Part shown: in pieces, positions 53,673 to 62,057 of the stretch
Layout of the letters: each line of letters begins with the position of its first letter
Position numbering within the stretch: the first letter of the stretch is position 1
Origin: Gemmobacter aquatilis
Lineage (GTDB): Bacteria > Pseudomonadota > Alphaproteobacteria > Rhodobacterales > Rhodobacteraceae
Assembly: GCF_900110025.1 (NCBI RefSeq)
Contig: NZ_FOCE01000008.1
Location: 116,530-180,529, forward strand
Direction: 5' to 3'
Length of the DNA stretch: 64,000 nt
Position numbers and translations under genes: made by a program
The notes under the pieces: model-generated
The model's database searches: none
Told to the model about the DNA's origin: nothing
What the model saw: only the letters and a program-made list of their open reading frames with translations

Positions 53673-53752
53673 CACAAGTGCAAAGGCCGGGTGGCGGCGC
53701 GGATCAGGCGCTGACAGCGGCGTAACGGTTGGGGCGCCGCCTTCTTGCCGGA

Positions 53753-54667
53753 TCAGCGCCCGCGCCAGGCGGCGAGGATATAAGAGGCCGTCATCAGATC
53801 CAGATGCGCCCCGCCCCCATTCTTGGCGATGGTGATCTCTTCCGCCGAGCGGCGCCGGTAATGACCGGCAGGCAGATCGTAGAAATCGGCCTGAATATCT
53901 GCTTCGGAGATCACGCCGCGGGCGATCGGATCCTTGATCTCGCCGATATGGTGGATGGTGGTCTGGCGGCTGTCCACGAACAGGGTGGCGCGGGTCAGGG
54001 CCTCGTCATCCACCTCGCGCATGTCGGGGCGATAGGCGCCGATCAGGTCCAGATGCTGGCCGGGGCGCAGCCAGGCGCCTTGGATCAGGGGCCGGGTGCT
54101 CATCGTGCAGGTGCAGAGGATGTCTGCCGCGCGCACCGCGCTTTCCAGATCGTCGGCCACCGCCACGCCGGTCTCTGCCGCCATGGCCTGCGCTGCGGCC
54201 GGGCTGCGGTTCCAGACGGTGAAGCGCGCCTCGGGGAAGCTGGAACGATAGGCCGACACCATCGAGCGTGCCACCGTGCCCGCCCCCACCAGCAGGATCT
54301 CGCGGCTGTCGGGGCGGGCCAGTTTGCGGGCCGACAGCAGGCTGTCGCCCGCCGTTTTCCACTTTGTCACCAGATGGAAATCGACCAGCGCCTCCAACTC
54401 GCCCGTCTGGTCGCCATAGAGCGTGACCGCACCATTCACCGAAGGTTTGCCCAAGGCGCCATTGCCCGGAAACACGGTGGCGCATTTCACCAGCTGGCCC
54501 AGCCCGTCGATCCAGGCGGCGCGGTTCAACAGCGTATCGGCGCGGCGATACAGGAAGGTATCGGCGATTTCGGCGCGGGGCAGGGCGTGGCCCGTCTCGA
54601 AGGCGGCGCAGAGTGACAGCCAGTCCAGTTGTGCCTCGGCCTCGGGGCCGATCAGTTCCACTTTCAT
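53753..54667 (-). CDS. Ornithine cyclodeaminase / mu-crystallin family protein
   Basis: A 304-residue NAD(P)-dependent enzyme. The family blocks are VKCATVFPGNGALGKPSVNG, the dinucleotide motif ILLVGAGTVARSMVSAY, and LIGAYRPDMREVD with the C-terminal NGGGAHLDLMTASYI. Members deaminate ornithine to proline or reduce cyclic imines/ketimino acids such as delta1-pyrroline-2-carboxylate; the substrate cannot be chosen from sequence. It is the last gene of a three-gene operon with a HAD hydrolase and a DMT transporter, each overlapping the next by 4 bp. Confidence 0.9.
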   Translation of the reverse strand: MKVELIGPEAEAQLDWLSLCAAFETGHALPRAEIADTFLYRRADTLLNRAAWIDGLGQLVKCATVFPGNGALGKPSVNGAVTLYGDQTGELEALVDFHLVTKWKTAGDSLLSARKLARPDSREILLVGAGTVARSMVSAYRSSFPEARFTVWNRSPAAAQAMAAETGVAVADDLESAVRAADILCTCTMSTRPLIQGAWLRPGQHLDLIGAYRPDMREVDDEALTRATLFVDSRQTTIHHIGEIKDPIARGVISEADIQADFYDLPAGHYRRRSAEEITIAKNGGGAHLDLMTASYILAAWRGR

Positions 54668-55287
54668 AGTCCCGCTTCCTTCTCTGTCAGCAATTCCGCC
54701 GCCACAAGGCGCCGCGCCCAGCCCTGCCAGCCTTCGAACCGATGGGTCTGCCAGCCGCGCGCCTGTGCCGCGGCGATATTGTCGGCGCGGTCATCGGTGA
54801 ACAGCAGCCGCCCCGGCGCCACGCCACAGTCGGCCTCGACCATTTCGTAGATGCGCGGGTCGGGTTTGATGACCCCCATATGGCCAGACACGAAAGCCTG
54901 ATCGAATTCGGTGAGAAAGTCATACTGGGTCTGTGCATAGGCAAAACTGTCGATGCCGAAATTGGTCAGCGCAAACACCGGCACCCCGCGCAGACGCAGC
55001 GCGCGCAGCAAGGCGATGGAGCCTTCGATCCGGGGCGAGGCAAGGTCGATCCAGTTGTCATGCCACATGCGGATTTCGGCCGCCCAGTCGGGGTGGCGCT
55101 CGGCCCAGGCATAGACGGTTTCGCGGAATGGCGCCCCGGCATCCACCGCATCATTCATGGCATGCAGATCGACCTCGGCAAAGAACGCCTCGCGCTCGGC
55201 CCGGCCCAGCGTCCAGTCATAGAACCGTTCGGGGTTCCATTCGATCAGCACATTGCCGATGTCGAAAATTACGGCTTCGATGGTCAT
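54664..55287 (-). CDS. HAD superfamily hydrolase
   Basis: A 207-residue HAD-IA phosphatase or dehalogenase-type protein. Motif I VIFDIGNVLIEWNP (nucleophile D8), motif II FALTNFGI, the lysine in GVIKPDPRIY and motif III LLFTDDRADNIAAA are intact. It resembles YihX-type sugar-phosphate phosphatases. ATG at 55287 overlaps the stop of the DMT gene, and its own stop overlaps the start of the cyclodeaminase gene. Confidence 0.9.
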   Translation of the reverse strand: MTIEAVIFDIGNVLIEWNPERFYDWTLGRAEREAFFAEVDLHAMNDAVDAGAPFRETVYAWAERHPDWAAEIRMWHDNWIDLASPRIEGSIALLRALRLRGVPVFALTNFGIDSFAYAQTQYDFLTEFDQAFVSGHMGVIKPDPRIYEMVEADCGVAPGRLLFTDDRADNIAAAQARGWQTHRFEGWQGWARRLVAAELLTEKEAGL

Positions 55288-56237
55288 GTCCGCGTCCTGA
55301 GGATGGTTTCTCGCCAGAGCGTATAAAGACCCGCGCCGCAGATCAGTGCAATCCCGAACCATGCGGTCAGATCCGGCCATTGGCCAAAGAACGTGACGCC
55401 CCAGAGGATTGCCAGCGGCATGGCGGTATATTCGAACGGCGCCACCACGGCGGCGGCGCACAGCCGGTAGGCCTGGCTGATCATCAGCCCGCCGATGGCA
55501 ACCGACAGGCCGGTCGCCAGAAAGGCAGGCAGATCGGCCAGCGGTGGCCAGACCCATTCCCGGAACAGGAAAGCCAGCGAGGGGTTGGCCGAGCCCGCCA
55601 GATGCCCGTCTCCGACCACCATGCCCATGGTCGCGCTGACCAGAATGAAGCCGACCTGCACATAGAAGTTCATCGTGGCGGCGCTTTCGCTATCCTTCAT
55701 CCGCCGCGTCATCATATGGGTCGAGGCATAGGTGCAGGCCGAGATCAGCACCAGAACCGCTGCGGGCTGAAACGCCCCGGCGCCGGGGCGCATCATCACG
55801 ATCACCCCCACCAGCCCCACTGCCACCGCCGCCCAACGACGCGGCCCGACCTGTTCGCCCAGCACCAGCACCGACAGCAGGGTCACGACCAGCGGGCTGA
55901 CAAAGGCGATGGCCACCGCATCGGCCAGCGGCAGCGCCGCCAGCCCGAGGAAATAGGTGATGTTCGACAGCATCACGAAGCTGACGCGCAGCAGATGCCC
56001 GCGCCAGCGCGCCGTGCGCAACTGCCGCATCCCGCTGCCGGTCAGCGCCATGAAGCCGATCAGGAAGGCCATGCTGATCGCCGAACGCGTCAGGATCACC
56101 TGATGCAGCGCATATGACCCCGACAGCGATTTGATCGCCAGATCATTGACCGAAAGGATGGCGCTGCCGCCGATGGCCGCAAGGATGCCAAGCAGGGTGG
56201 TGCGGGAAAGGCTGCTGCCGGAAGATGCGCGCGTCAT
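55284..56237 (-). CDS. DMT (EamA) family transporter
   Basis: A membrane protein of about 317 residues with ten hydrophobic helices and two EamA repeats. The first repeat has ILSVNDLAIKSLSGSYALHQVIL and the second has IGGLMISQAYRLCAAAVVAPFEYTAMPLAILWG (in part). The block VGPRRWAAVAVGLVGVIVMMRPG is nearly identical to its paralogue at 45404. The ATG at 56237 is preferred to one at 56288. First gene of the operon with the HAD hydrolase and ornithine cyclodeaminase, which suggests the three handle one amino acid-related compound. Confidence 0.87.
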   Translation of the reverse strand: MTRASSGSSLSRTTLLGILAAIGGSAILSVNDLAIKSLSGSYALHQVILTRSAISMAFLIGFMALTGSGMRQLRTARWRGHLLRVSFVMLSNITYFLGLAALPLADAVAIAFVSPLVVTLLSVLVLGEQVGPRRWAAVAVGLVGVIVMMRPGAGAFQPAAVLVLISACTYASTHMMTRRMKDSESAATMNFYVQVGFILVSATMGMVVGDGHLAGSANPSLAFLFREWVWPPLADLPAFLATGLSVAIGGLMISQAYRLCAAAVVAPFEYTAMPLAILWGVTFFGQWPDLTAWFGIALICGAGLYTLWRETILRTRT

Positions 56238-56407
56238 GGGGCGCAAATTCCGTCGGCGGGGGCCGGTTGTCTGTTCCGGGCGCGACATTTGGGGGCGGTC
56301 CTGTCACGCCGCTGGAACCCTGAAGCAAATGGCCCCGCAGGGTGTATAGTTCATTCCAGATACAGCCTTTTGGCGAAAGCCCCTTCATCCGCTCTGCGAG
56401 GTTTGCC

Positions 56408-56959
56408 ATGACCCCTCCGCCAAAGACACCCCAACCTATGTTGCCGCCCGATTTTGCGGCGGGAGTTTCGGTCATAGGTTTCGTGCTCTTGTTGCTTCAC
56501 ACATCCAAGGTGCTGGTGCTGGATGACAAGATCCTGATCCTGTTCGCAATCTGCATCTTTGCTTGGGTGCTGCCACGCATCACCAAGTTCAAATATGGCG
56601 ATCTGGAGCTTGAGCTGGCCGAGGTGAAGGCTGAACAGGCGCGCATCGTCGAAGCATTGGCGGAACCGCCAACCGGACCCGAATCCTTCAAGGTGGCAAC
56701 GCTGATCGAGGGGGGGACGGATGGCCTCGGCGCTTTGACCGGCGTCCTTGCGTCGCGCAAGGTGCTTGTGGCATTGGCCGAGGGGCCATACCCTTTTCGT
56801 TCGCAGGCGGCGCTGGTCCGGCGCACAGGCTTGACGGCGGACACGCTCGCACGCGAGTTGCAGGCGCTGGCAGAGGGCGGTCAGGTGGTTCAGGTGCGCG
56901 GCAAGGCCGGGCAGCCGCTTTGGGGTATCACCACCAGCGGACGAGTTGCGGCTACCTGA
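56408..56959 (+). CDS. Membrane-anchored protein with C-terminal winged-helix-like domain, unknown
   Basis: A 183-residue protein I do not recognise. Two hydrophobic segments near the N-terminus ([17 protein letters not shown] and [15 protein letters not shown]) form a membrane hairpin. A charged coiled-coil-like stretch follows ([24 protein letters not shown], in part). The last 75 residues ([53 protein letters not shown]) read like a winged helix. The layout suggests a membrane-tethered regulator or adaptor. A GTG at 56342 could extend the start. Its 3' end overlaps the convergent YaiI gene by 8 bp. Base composition is somewhat less GC-rich than neighbours. Confidence 0.62.
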   Translation: MTPPPKTPQPMLPPDFAAGVSVIGFVLLLLHTSKVLVLDDKILILFAICIFAWVLPRITKFKYGDLELELAEVKAEQARIVEALAEPPTGPESFKVATLIEGGTDGLGALTGVLASRKVLVALAEGPYPFRSQAALVRRTGLTADTLARELQALAEGGQVVQVRGKAGQPLWGITTSGRVAAT

Positions 56960-57410
56960 CGCGTGCCACCCGCACCATCCGCTCCAGCGCCTCAAGAAAC
57001 CGCGAACGGTCGGCCTTGCTGAACGGCCGCCCGCCGCCTTGCCGGAACGGGTCGGCGCTGCGCAGATCCTGCATCAGATCGCGGGTGGCCAGCACATTGC
57101 CGATATTGGCGGGGGTCAGCGCCTCGCCATTGGGTTTGATGACCTGCGCCCCGGCCTCCACGCATTTGGCGGCCAGCGGAATATCCCCGGTCACCACGAT
57201 GTCGCGCGGCCCGGCGCGTTCGGCGATCCATTTATCAGCCTCGTCCGGCCCGGCGCTGACGAACACGCTTTCCACCAGAGGGTTGGCCGAGGGGCGGATG
57301 CCGCCATTCGACACCAGCACCATACGCAGGCGGTGGCGGGTGGCCACTGCCTCTGCCTCGGTTTTCACCGGGCAGGCATCGGCGTCGATATAGATCACCG
57401 GCTCAGTCAT
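56952..57410 (-). CDS. YaiI/YqxD family protein (DUF188)
   Basis: A 152-residue PIN-like protein of unknown role. It has the family signature [16 protein letters not shown] at the N-terminus, with [26 protein letters not shown] and the C-terminal [20 protein letters not shown] at 57410 overlaps the 3' end of fghA by 8 bp, so the two are probably translated from one message. Length typical. Confidence 0.92.
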   Translation of the reverse strand: MTEPVIYIDADACPVKTEAEAVATRHRLRMVLVSNGGIRPSANPLVESVFVSAGPDEADKWIAERAGPRDIVVTGDIPLAAKCVEAGAQVIKPNGEALTPANIGNVLATRDLMQDLRSADPFRQGGGRPFSKADRSRFLEALERMVRVARVR

Positions 57411-58233
57411 ACAGCGCCGCAGCGTGGAAGCCGATGTGATCCTCGATGAAGGTCGAGACGAAGAAATAGCTGTGGTCATAGCCCTTCTGCATCCGGGTGA
57501 TGCCACCCTGCCGCCGCGCCGCCATCGCCTCGGCCAGCGCTTCGGGCTTCAGCAGGTCGACGAACTGGTCCGAGCCGCCCTGATCAATCAGGATCGGGCC
57601 GTCAAAGCCGCGCTTCCGCATCAGCAGGGTCGCATCATATTGCGCCCATTTGCTTTCATCCTTGCCCAGATAGGCGGTGAACTGCTTGCGCCCCCAGTCG
57701 GAGGCCGTCGGGTTGGCAATCGGCGCGAAGGCGGAGACCGAGCGGAAGCGGCCCGGAAAGCTCATCGCGATGGTCAGCGCGCCATGGCCGCCCATCGAAT
57801 GGCCCATGATCGCCTGCCGCTCTTCCGCGACCGGGAAGGCGTTGAACAGGATGCGCGGCAGATCGTCGGTGACGTAATCCCACATGCGGAAATGGGTAGA
57901 CCACGGCTTTTCGGTGGCGTTCACATAGAAGCCCGCGCCCTGACCCAGATCATAGGCGTCATCATTCGGCACGCCTTCGCCGCGCGGCGAAGTGTCGGGG
58001 AACACCAGCGCCAGCCCGGCCTCGGCGGCCCATTTCTGCGCGCCCGCCTTCACCATGGCGTTTTCATGCGTGCAGGTCAGGCCCGACAGATACCAGACCA
58101 CCGGCACCGGCCCGCGTTCGGCCTCTTCCGGCAGGAACAGGCCAAAGGTCATGTCGCAGCCCGTGCTCTCCGACGCATGGGTATAGACACCCTGCACACC
58201 GCCGAAGCAGCGGTTTTCGGAAATGGTTTTCAT
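57403..58233 (-). CDS. fghA: S-formylglutathione hydrolase
   Basis: A 276-residue esterase that hydrolyses S-formylglutathione to formate and glutathione, the step after AdhI in formaldehyde detoxification. The nucleophile is S146 in [12 protein letters not shown]; the acid is in [11 protein letters not shown] and the base in KGYDHSYFF. The block [17 protein letters not shown] and [11 protein letters not shown] are diagnostic. It lies between yaiI and an AEC transporter on the same strand as adhI. Confidence 0.96.
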   Translation of the reverse strand: MKTISENRCFGGVQGVYTHASESTGCDMTFGLFLPEEAERGPVPVVWYLSGLTCTHENAMVKAGAQKWAAEAGLALVFPDTSPRGEGVPNDDAYDLGQGAGFYVNATEKPWSTHFRMWDYVTDDLPRILFNAFPVAEERQAIMGHSMGGHGALTIAMSFPGRFRSVSAFAPIANPTASDWGRKQFTAYLGKDESKWAQYDATLLMRKRGFDGPILIDQGGSDQFVDLLKPEALAEAMAARRQGGITRMQKGYDHSYFFVSTFIEDHIGFHAAALYD

Positions 58234-58242
58234 CGGTCCTCC

Positions 58243-59169
58243 TCAGCCCGTTATCCAGGCTATCACGGCTGTCACGGTCAGGATGCTGGCCGCGGTTGAG
58301 ATCAGGATGGCGGTGGAGACGCGCTGCGGCGCCACGCCATAATGCTGGGCGAGAATATACACATTCCCGGCGACCGGAAGGCTTGCTGCGGCGATCATCA
58401 CGCCCGCCGCGCGCGGGTCCACCGGGAAAATCCAGAAGGCGGCGATGGCGCACAGCGCCGGATGCAGGATCAGCTTGGCGAAGGACAGCCAGACCGCATC
58501 GCCAAGCCGTGCCGCGCCGCGCCCGGCCAGCGAGGCGCCGATGGCAAACAGCGCGCCGGGGGTGGCGGCCCCGCCCAGCAGGGCCAGAAACTCGTTCACC
58601 GGGCCGGGCACCGGCAAGGCCAGCCCCGACCAGATCAGCCCCAGCACGATGGACACCACCATCGGGTTCTTCAGCCAGCCCGCCGCCAGCAGCCGCAGCG
58701 TGTGCAGGCCGATCTGCCCGCCCCGCGCCCCGGTGATGATCAGCGTGATCAGCGACGAGAACACCACCATATCCACCGTCAGCACCATCAGCACCGGCCC
58801 CGCCGCCGCAGGCCCCAGCAAGACCACCAGCATCGGCACGCCCAGAAAGCCGGTATTGCCCGATTGCGCGCATTGCGCCTCGATCGCCGCCTCTTCCAGA
58901 CTGCGCCGCCGCAGCAGCGCCACCGCCATGGCCAGCGCATAAAGCAGCGAGGAGGCCGCCAGATAGGCCAGCACGAAGGGCAGATCGAAGATTTCGGACA
59001 GGCTCAGATTGGCGGCAAAGCGGAACAGCATGGCCGACAGGGCGAAGTAGAAGACGAATTTCGTCAGCCAGCCCACCGCATCGGGCGGAAAGATGCCGCG
59101 GCGGCCTGCCCAGAATCCCACGCCGATCAGCGCGAAGAAGGGCAGGGTTTTCAGAAGGATGGGAAGCAT
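58243..59169 (-). CDS. AEC (auxin efflux carrier) family transporter
   Basis: A 308-residue inner-membrane protein with about ten hydrophobic helices in two halves (LPFFALIGVGFWAGRRGIFP; CAQSGNTGFLGVPMLVVLLG; LPVAGNVYILAQHYG). The asparagine-centred break NTGFLGVP is the AEC signature. Members carry small organic acids, but some are uncharacterised. It sits between adhI and fghA, 9 bp upstream of fghA, so it is probably co-expressed with formaldehyde detoxification; formate or another acid as substrate is speculation. Confidence 0.88.
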   Translation of the reverse strand: MLPILLKTLPFFALIGVGFWAGRRGIFPPDAVGWLTKFVFYFALSAMLFRFAANLSLSEIFDLPFVLAYLAASSLLYALAMAVALLRRRSLEEAAIEAQCAQSGNTGFLGVPMLVVLLGPAAAGPVLMVLTVDMVVFSSLITLIITGARGGQIGLHTLRLLAAGWLKNPMVVSIVLGLIWSGLALPVPGPVNEFLALLGGAATPGALFAIGASLAGRGAARLGDAVWLSFAKLILHPALCAIAAFWIFPVDPRAAGVMIAAASLPVAGNVYILAQHYGVAPQRVSTAILISTAASILTVTAVIAWITG

Positions 59170-59255
59170 GGGGCCCCTGCGCTGTTGGCCCAGCGTTTCA
59201 TTTCCGCGCGCCCGATGCAAGCCATGGCCGTGCTGGCCTTCGGCCCCCGCCCGCC

Positions 59256-59318
59256 TATTTTCTGTTCGAAAATATCCTCGGGGGGAGGCCGAAGGCCGTG
59301 GGGGGCAGACAGCCCCCC
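59256..59318 (-). repeat. Divergent dispersed terminator-like repeat, copy 8
   Basis: Read on the minus strand: GGGGGGC-TGTCT-GCCCCCC hairpin (59318-59300), GGCC-TTC-GGCC, then CCCCCCGAGGATATTTTCG and AACAGAAAATAG. The T-run is shorter and the tail differs from the other copies. Positioned 3' of adhI in terminator orientation. Confidence 0.65.
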
Positions 59319-59346
59319 TGCCACAGATCCGCCGGGCAATCGCCGG

Positions 59347-60477
59347 TCAGTAGATCACCACGCTGCGGATGCTTTCGCCCTTGTGCATCAGATCGAAGGC
59401 CTCGTTGATCCGCTCCAGCGGCATGGTGTGGGTGATCATGCTGTCGATCTCCACCTTGCCGTCCATGTACCAGTCCACGATCTTCGGCACATCGGTACGG
59501 CCGCGGGCGCCACCGAAAGCGGTGCCTTTCCACACCCGGCCCGTCACCAACTGGAAGGGCCGCGTCGAAATCTCGGCCCCCGCAGGCGCCACGCCGATCA
59601 CCACCGAAACGCCCCAGCCGCGATGGGTGCATTCCAGCGCGTCGCGCATCACCTTCACATTGCCGGTGCAGTCAAAGCTGTAATCCGCCCCGCCGATCTG
59701 GTCGGCCTCGGTCTTGGTCAGGTTGACGATCGCCTGCACCACCGAGCCTTCAACCTCTTTCGGGTTGATGAAATGGGTCATGCCGAATTTCTCGCCCCAT
59801 TCCTTCTTGTCGTTGTTGAGGTCCACGCCGATGATCATGTCGGCCCCGGCCATTTTCAGGCCCTGAATCACGTTCAGCCCGATGCCGCCGAGGCCAAACA
59901 CCACCGCTTTCGCGCCGATTTCCACCTTGGCGGTGTTGATCACCGCGCCGATGCCGGTGGTCACGCCGCAGCCGATGTAGCAGATCTTGTCGAAGGGCGC
60001 GTCGGGGCGCACCTTGGCCAGCGCGATTTCCGGCATCACCGTGTGGTTGGCGAAGGTGGAACAGCCCATGTAATGGTAGATCGGCGTGCCATCCAGCATG
60101 GAAAACCGTGTCGTGCCGTCGGGCATCAGGCCCTGACCTTGCGTGCTGCGGATCGCGGTGCAGAGGTTAGTCTTCTGGCTGAGGCAGCTCGGGCATTGCC
60201 GACATTCGGGGGTATACAGCGGGATGACATGATCGCCGGGTTTCAGCGTGGTCACGCCGGGGCCACATTCGATGACGACGCCCGCGCCCTCATGCCCGAG
60301 AATCGCCGGAAACAGCCCCTCCGGGTCAGCCCCCGACAGGGTGAATTCGTCGGTGTGGCAAATGCCGGTCGCCTTGATCTCCACCAGAACCTCGCCCCAT
60401 TTCGGGGCATCAAGGTTCACCTCCATGATCTCAAGCGGTTTTCCGGCTGCAACAGCCACGGCGGCACGAGTGCGCAT
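59347..60477 (-). CDS. adhI: S-(hydroxymethyl)glutathione dehydrogenase / class III alcohol dehydrogenase
   Basis: A 376-residue zinc- and NAD-dependent enzyme that oxidises S-hydroxymethylglutathione and also reduces S-nitrosoglutathione. The catalytic zinc motif is [12 protein letters not shown] and GHEGAGVV; the structural zinc cysteines are in [15 protein letters not shown]. The Rossmann motif is [14 protein letters not shown], and the C-terminal block [21 protein letters not shown] is diagnostic of class III. Called adhI in Rhodobacter sphaeroides. It begins a strand that continues to the AEC gene and fghA. Confidence 0.96.
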   Translation of the reverse strand: MRTRAAVAVAAGKPLEIMEVNLDAPKWGEVLVEIKATGICHTDEFTLSGADPEGLFPAILGHEGAGVVIECGPGVTTLKPGDHVIPLYTPECRQCPSCLSQKTNLCTAIRSTQGQGLMPDGTTRFSMLDGTPIYHYMGCSTFANHTVMPEIALAKVRPDAPFDKICYIGCGVTTGIGAVINTAKVEIGAKAVVFGLGGIGLNVIQGLKMAGADMIIGVDLNNDKKEWGEKFGMTHFINPKEVEGSVVQAIVNLTKTEADQIGGADYSFDCTGNVKVMRDALECTHRGWGVSVVIGVAPAGAEISTRPFQLVTGRVWKGTAFGGARGRTDVPKIVDWYMDGKVEIDSMITHTMPLERINEAFDLMHKGESIRSVVIY

Positions 60478-60550
60478 GGGCCTCTCCCTCTGTCAATTTG
60501 CGCCAAGCTGTGCGAAACAGGCGATAATTGCAACGCGGGAAACGGCACTT

Positions 60551-60913
60551 ATGAGCGGACTTGCGAAATCCACGGCACTTCTTCTGACGCTTTTCATGGC
60601 GGCCTGCGCGCCGGCGCCCGAACCGGCGCCGATGCCGGTGCAGCCGGTCGTCCCCCCGGGGATCGACCCGGTGACCGGCCAGCCGATCGATCTGACGCCG
60701 GGCCTGAACGACCGGGAGCCTGACACCTGCCACGCGGCGGATGTGCAGTATCTGATGGGCCAGACCGAGGCTGCGGTGACGGCGGCAGGGCTGACACGCC
60801 CGACGCGGATGGTGATTCCGGGCGGCATCTTCAGCCAGGAAGAATACAACTCGTTCCGGGTCAATTTCTGGACTGACAGCACCGGCCGGATCATCCGCAT
60901 TTCCTGCGGCTGA
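60551..60913 (+). CDS. I78 family peptidase-inhibitor lipoprotein, first copy
   Basis: A 120-residue lipoprotein. Signal with lipobox MAAC (Cys at about residue 19), a proline-rich spacer (about 20-55), then the I78 inhibitor domain. The core is CHAADVQYLMGQTEAAV, RMVIPGGIFSQEEYNSFRVNF and TGRIIRISCG, with paired cysteines at its ends. I78 proteins inhibit serine peptidases such as subtilisin in fungi and some bacteria. The ATG at 60551 is chosen. Divergent from adhI. Confidence 0.85.
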   Translation: MSGLAKSTALLLTLFMAACAPAPEPAPMPVQPVVPPGIDPVTGQPIDLTPGLNDREPDTCHAADVQYLMGQTEAAVTAAGLTRPTRMVIPGGIFSQEEYNSFRVNFWTDSTGRIIRISCG

Positions 60914-60940
60914 GGCCTTGTAACCCACAGTTGATCGGTA

Positions 60941-60975
60941 AAGCCGCACTGCACCTTGTCGGGGGCGTGCGGCTT
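60941..60975 (+). terminator. Stem-loop between the two I78 genes
   Basis: AAGCCGCAC (60941-60949) pairs with GTGCGGCTT (60967-60975) over a 17-nt loop, 28 bp after the first I78 stop. Could be a terminator or partial attenuator; only a weak T-rich tail follows. Confidence 0.45.
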
Positions 60976-61011
60976 CGTCATGCTTTGACTTTGGGCAGAG
61001 GAGGATTGGTG

Positions 61012-61302
61012 ATGCGGAAATGGATGGCAGGCGGGCTGGTTGCAGGGCTGCTGGCGGGGTGTGTGGCAGAGGCGCCCTATCCGGGGCCGATGCCTCAGCC
61101 CGAGCCGCCCGGCGGGCGCTGCGGGGCGGCGGAGTTGCAGGGGCTGGTGGGGCAGAAAGCCTCGGTCCTGGACACGATGCGCTTTTCGCAGCCGGTACGG
61201 GTGATCCGGCCCGGCATGGCGGTGACAATGGATTATTCGGCGGAGCGGCTGAATATCGAGATCGGCAATGCCGGCAAGATCAAGCGGGTAAGCTGCGGCT
61301 GA
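61012..61302 (+). CDS. I78 family peptidase-inhibitor lipoprotein, second copy
   Basis: A 96-residue lipoprotein like its upstream neighbour. Lipobox LLAGC (Cys 17), a short proline-rich spacer, then CGAAELQGLVGQKASVLD, RVIRPGMAVTMDYSAERLN and the end IKRVSCG. Shorter than the first copy by 24 residues, all in the linker. GAGGAGG lies 7 nt before the ATG. The pair probably arose by duplication; targets are unknown. Confidence 0.85.
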   Translation: MRKWMAGGLVAGLLAGCVAEAPYPGPMPQPEPPGGRCGAAELQGLVGQKASVLDTMRFSQPVRVIRPGMAVTMDYSAERLNIEIGNAGKIKRVSCG

Positions 61303-61309
61303 AGCTGTC

Positions 61310-61332
61310 GCGCCCCGGCCAGGCCGGGGCGC
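61310..61332. terminator. Inverted repeat between convergent I78 and cytochrome c' genes
   Basis: GCGCCCCGGCC-A-GGCCGGGGCGC, an 11-bp perfect inverted repeat with a single central base, 7 bp past the I78 stop and 8 bp before the cytochrome c' stop. Shared 3'-end hairpin; no T-run. Confidence 0.55.
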
Positions 61333-61340
61333 AGCCGGAA

Positions 61341-61775
61341 TTACAGGCGATAGGCGGTGTGGCAGGCCTTGCAGGCGCCGCCGATCCCGGCCATGCCCGC
61401 CTTCACGCTGTCCAGCGTGCTGGCATCCAGCGCAGTGGCCGCCGCATTGGCAGCACCTGCCTTTGCCACGAAATCATCCCAGTTCGCCCAGATTTCGGGC
61501 TTGGCCTCGGAAACCGGGTCCGTCGCCTGCACTTCAAATTTCGCAGCGATCTCGGCAGTGGCGGCCACCAGTTGCGCCTTGGCTGTCGCCGCAGCAGCCG
61601 CATCGAACGCAGCCTTGCCCGAGGCCATGTCACCCAGAACCTTGGTGTTCATGCCGACGATTTTCATCAGTTCAACCCGCGCGATCACGGTCGGGTCTTT
61701 CGGCGCGTCCTTGGCGAAGGCCATGGTCGCGGTGAGCAGGGTCGAGGCGAGGATGATCTTGGAAAGTCGTTTCAT
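61341..61775 (-). CDS. Cytochrome c' (class II c-type cytochrome)
   Basis: A 144-residue periplasmic haem protein. Signal peptide ends after AFA (residue 21). The mature four-helix bundle has RVELMKIVGMNTKVLGDM, the helix block EIWANWDDFVAKAGAANAAA and the C-terminal haem site C135-K-A-C138-H139. This is the cytochrome c' layout, with a C-terminal CxxCH and N-terminal Met region. Cytochromes c' bind nitric oxide; in Rhodobacter they buffer NO toxicity. Consistent with the nearby AdhI, which acts on S-nitrosoglutathione, though co-regulation is not shown. Confidence 0.9.
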   Translation of the reverse strand: MKRLSKIILASTLLTATMAFAKDAPKDPTVIARVELMKIVGMNTKVLGDMASGKAAFDAAAAATAKAQLVAATAEIAAKFEVQATDPVSEAKPEIWANWDDFVAKAGAANAAATALDASTLDSVKAGMAGIGGACKACHTAYRL

Positions 61776-62011
61776 ATCGGGCTCCTGGCTGGAATGGAGG
61801 GACCAGTATAGGAGGCGGAAATGACGGGGCGATACGGCCCAAGGTCCGATTGAGGCGCGATCACGCGAAATTGCGTGTGCGCTCGGAAAGCGGAAATTTG
61901 ACATATGCAGGGGGATTTATTTGGTCGGAGCGAGAGGAGCATAACCCGGTTTTCCGTAAGCCACGATTTTCTCACAAATAACTGTAATTGCTTGCGTTTT
62001 AGAGATCAATA

Positions 62012-62035
62012 TGTAACACACGACTGTAACACACG
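62012..62035 (+). repeat. Two 11-bp direct repeats upstream of the integrase gene
   Basis: TGTAACACACG (62012-62022), spacer AC, TGTAACACACG (62025-62035): identical copies with 13-bp period, 22 bp before the integrase start in an AT-rich leader. Candidate integrase arm sites or a repressor site. Confidence 0.6.
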
Positions 62036-62057
62036 GCCCTTCCACATGGTGCGTTTC

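Noticed and set aside
53540..53713. 57-codon open frame in the gap between MltB and cyclodeaminase genes
   Set aside because: It runs through a dispersed repeat and its hairpin, has no ribosome site in place and no protein-like composition.
60248..60550. Upstream extension of the first I78 lipoprotein gene across the adhI promoter and 5' end
   Set aside because: The extension is antisense to adhI and would bury the lipoprotein signal; the ATG at 60551 gives a proper lipobox.
61850..61864. TTGAGGCGCGATCAC upstream of cytochrome c' as an FNR/NNR box
   Set aside because: Only a partial match to TTGAT-N4-ATCAA (two deviations in conserved positions), so not reported as a site.
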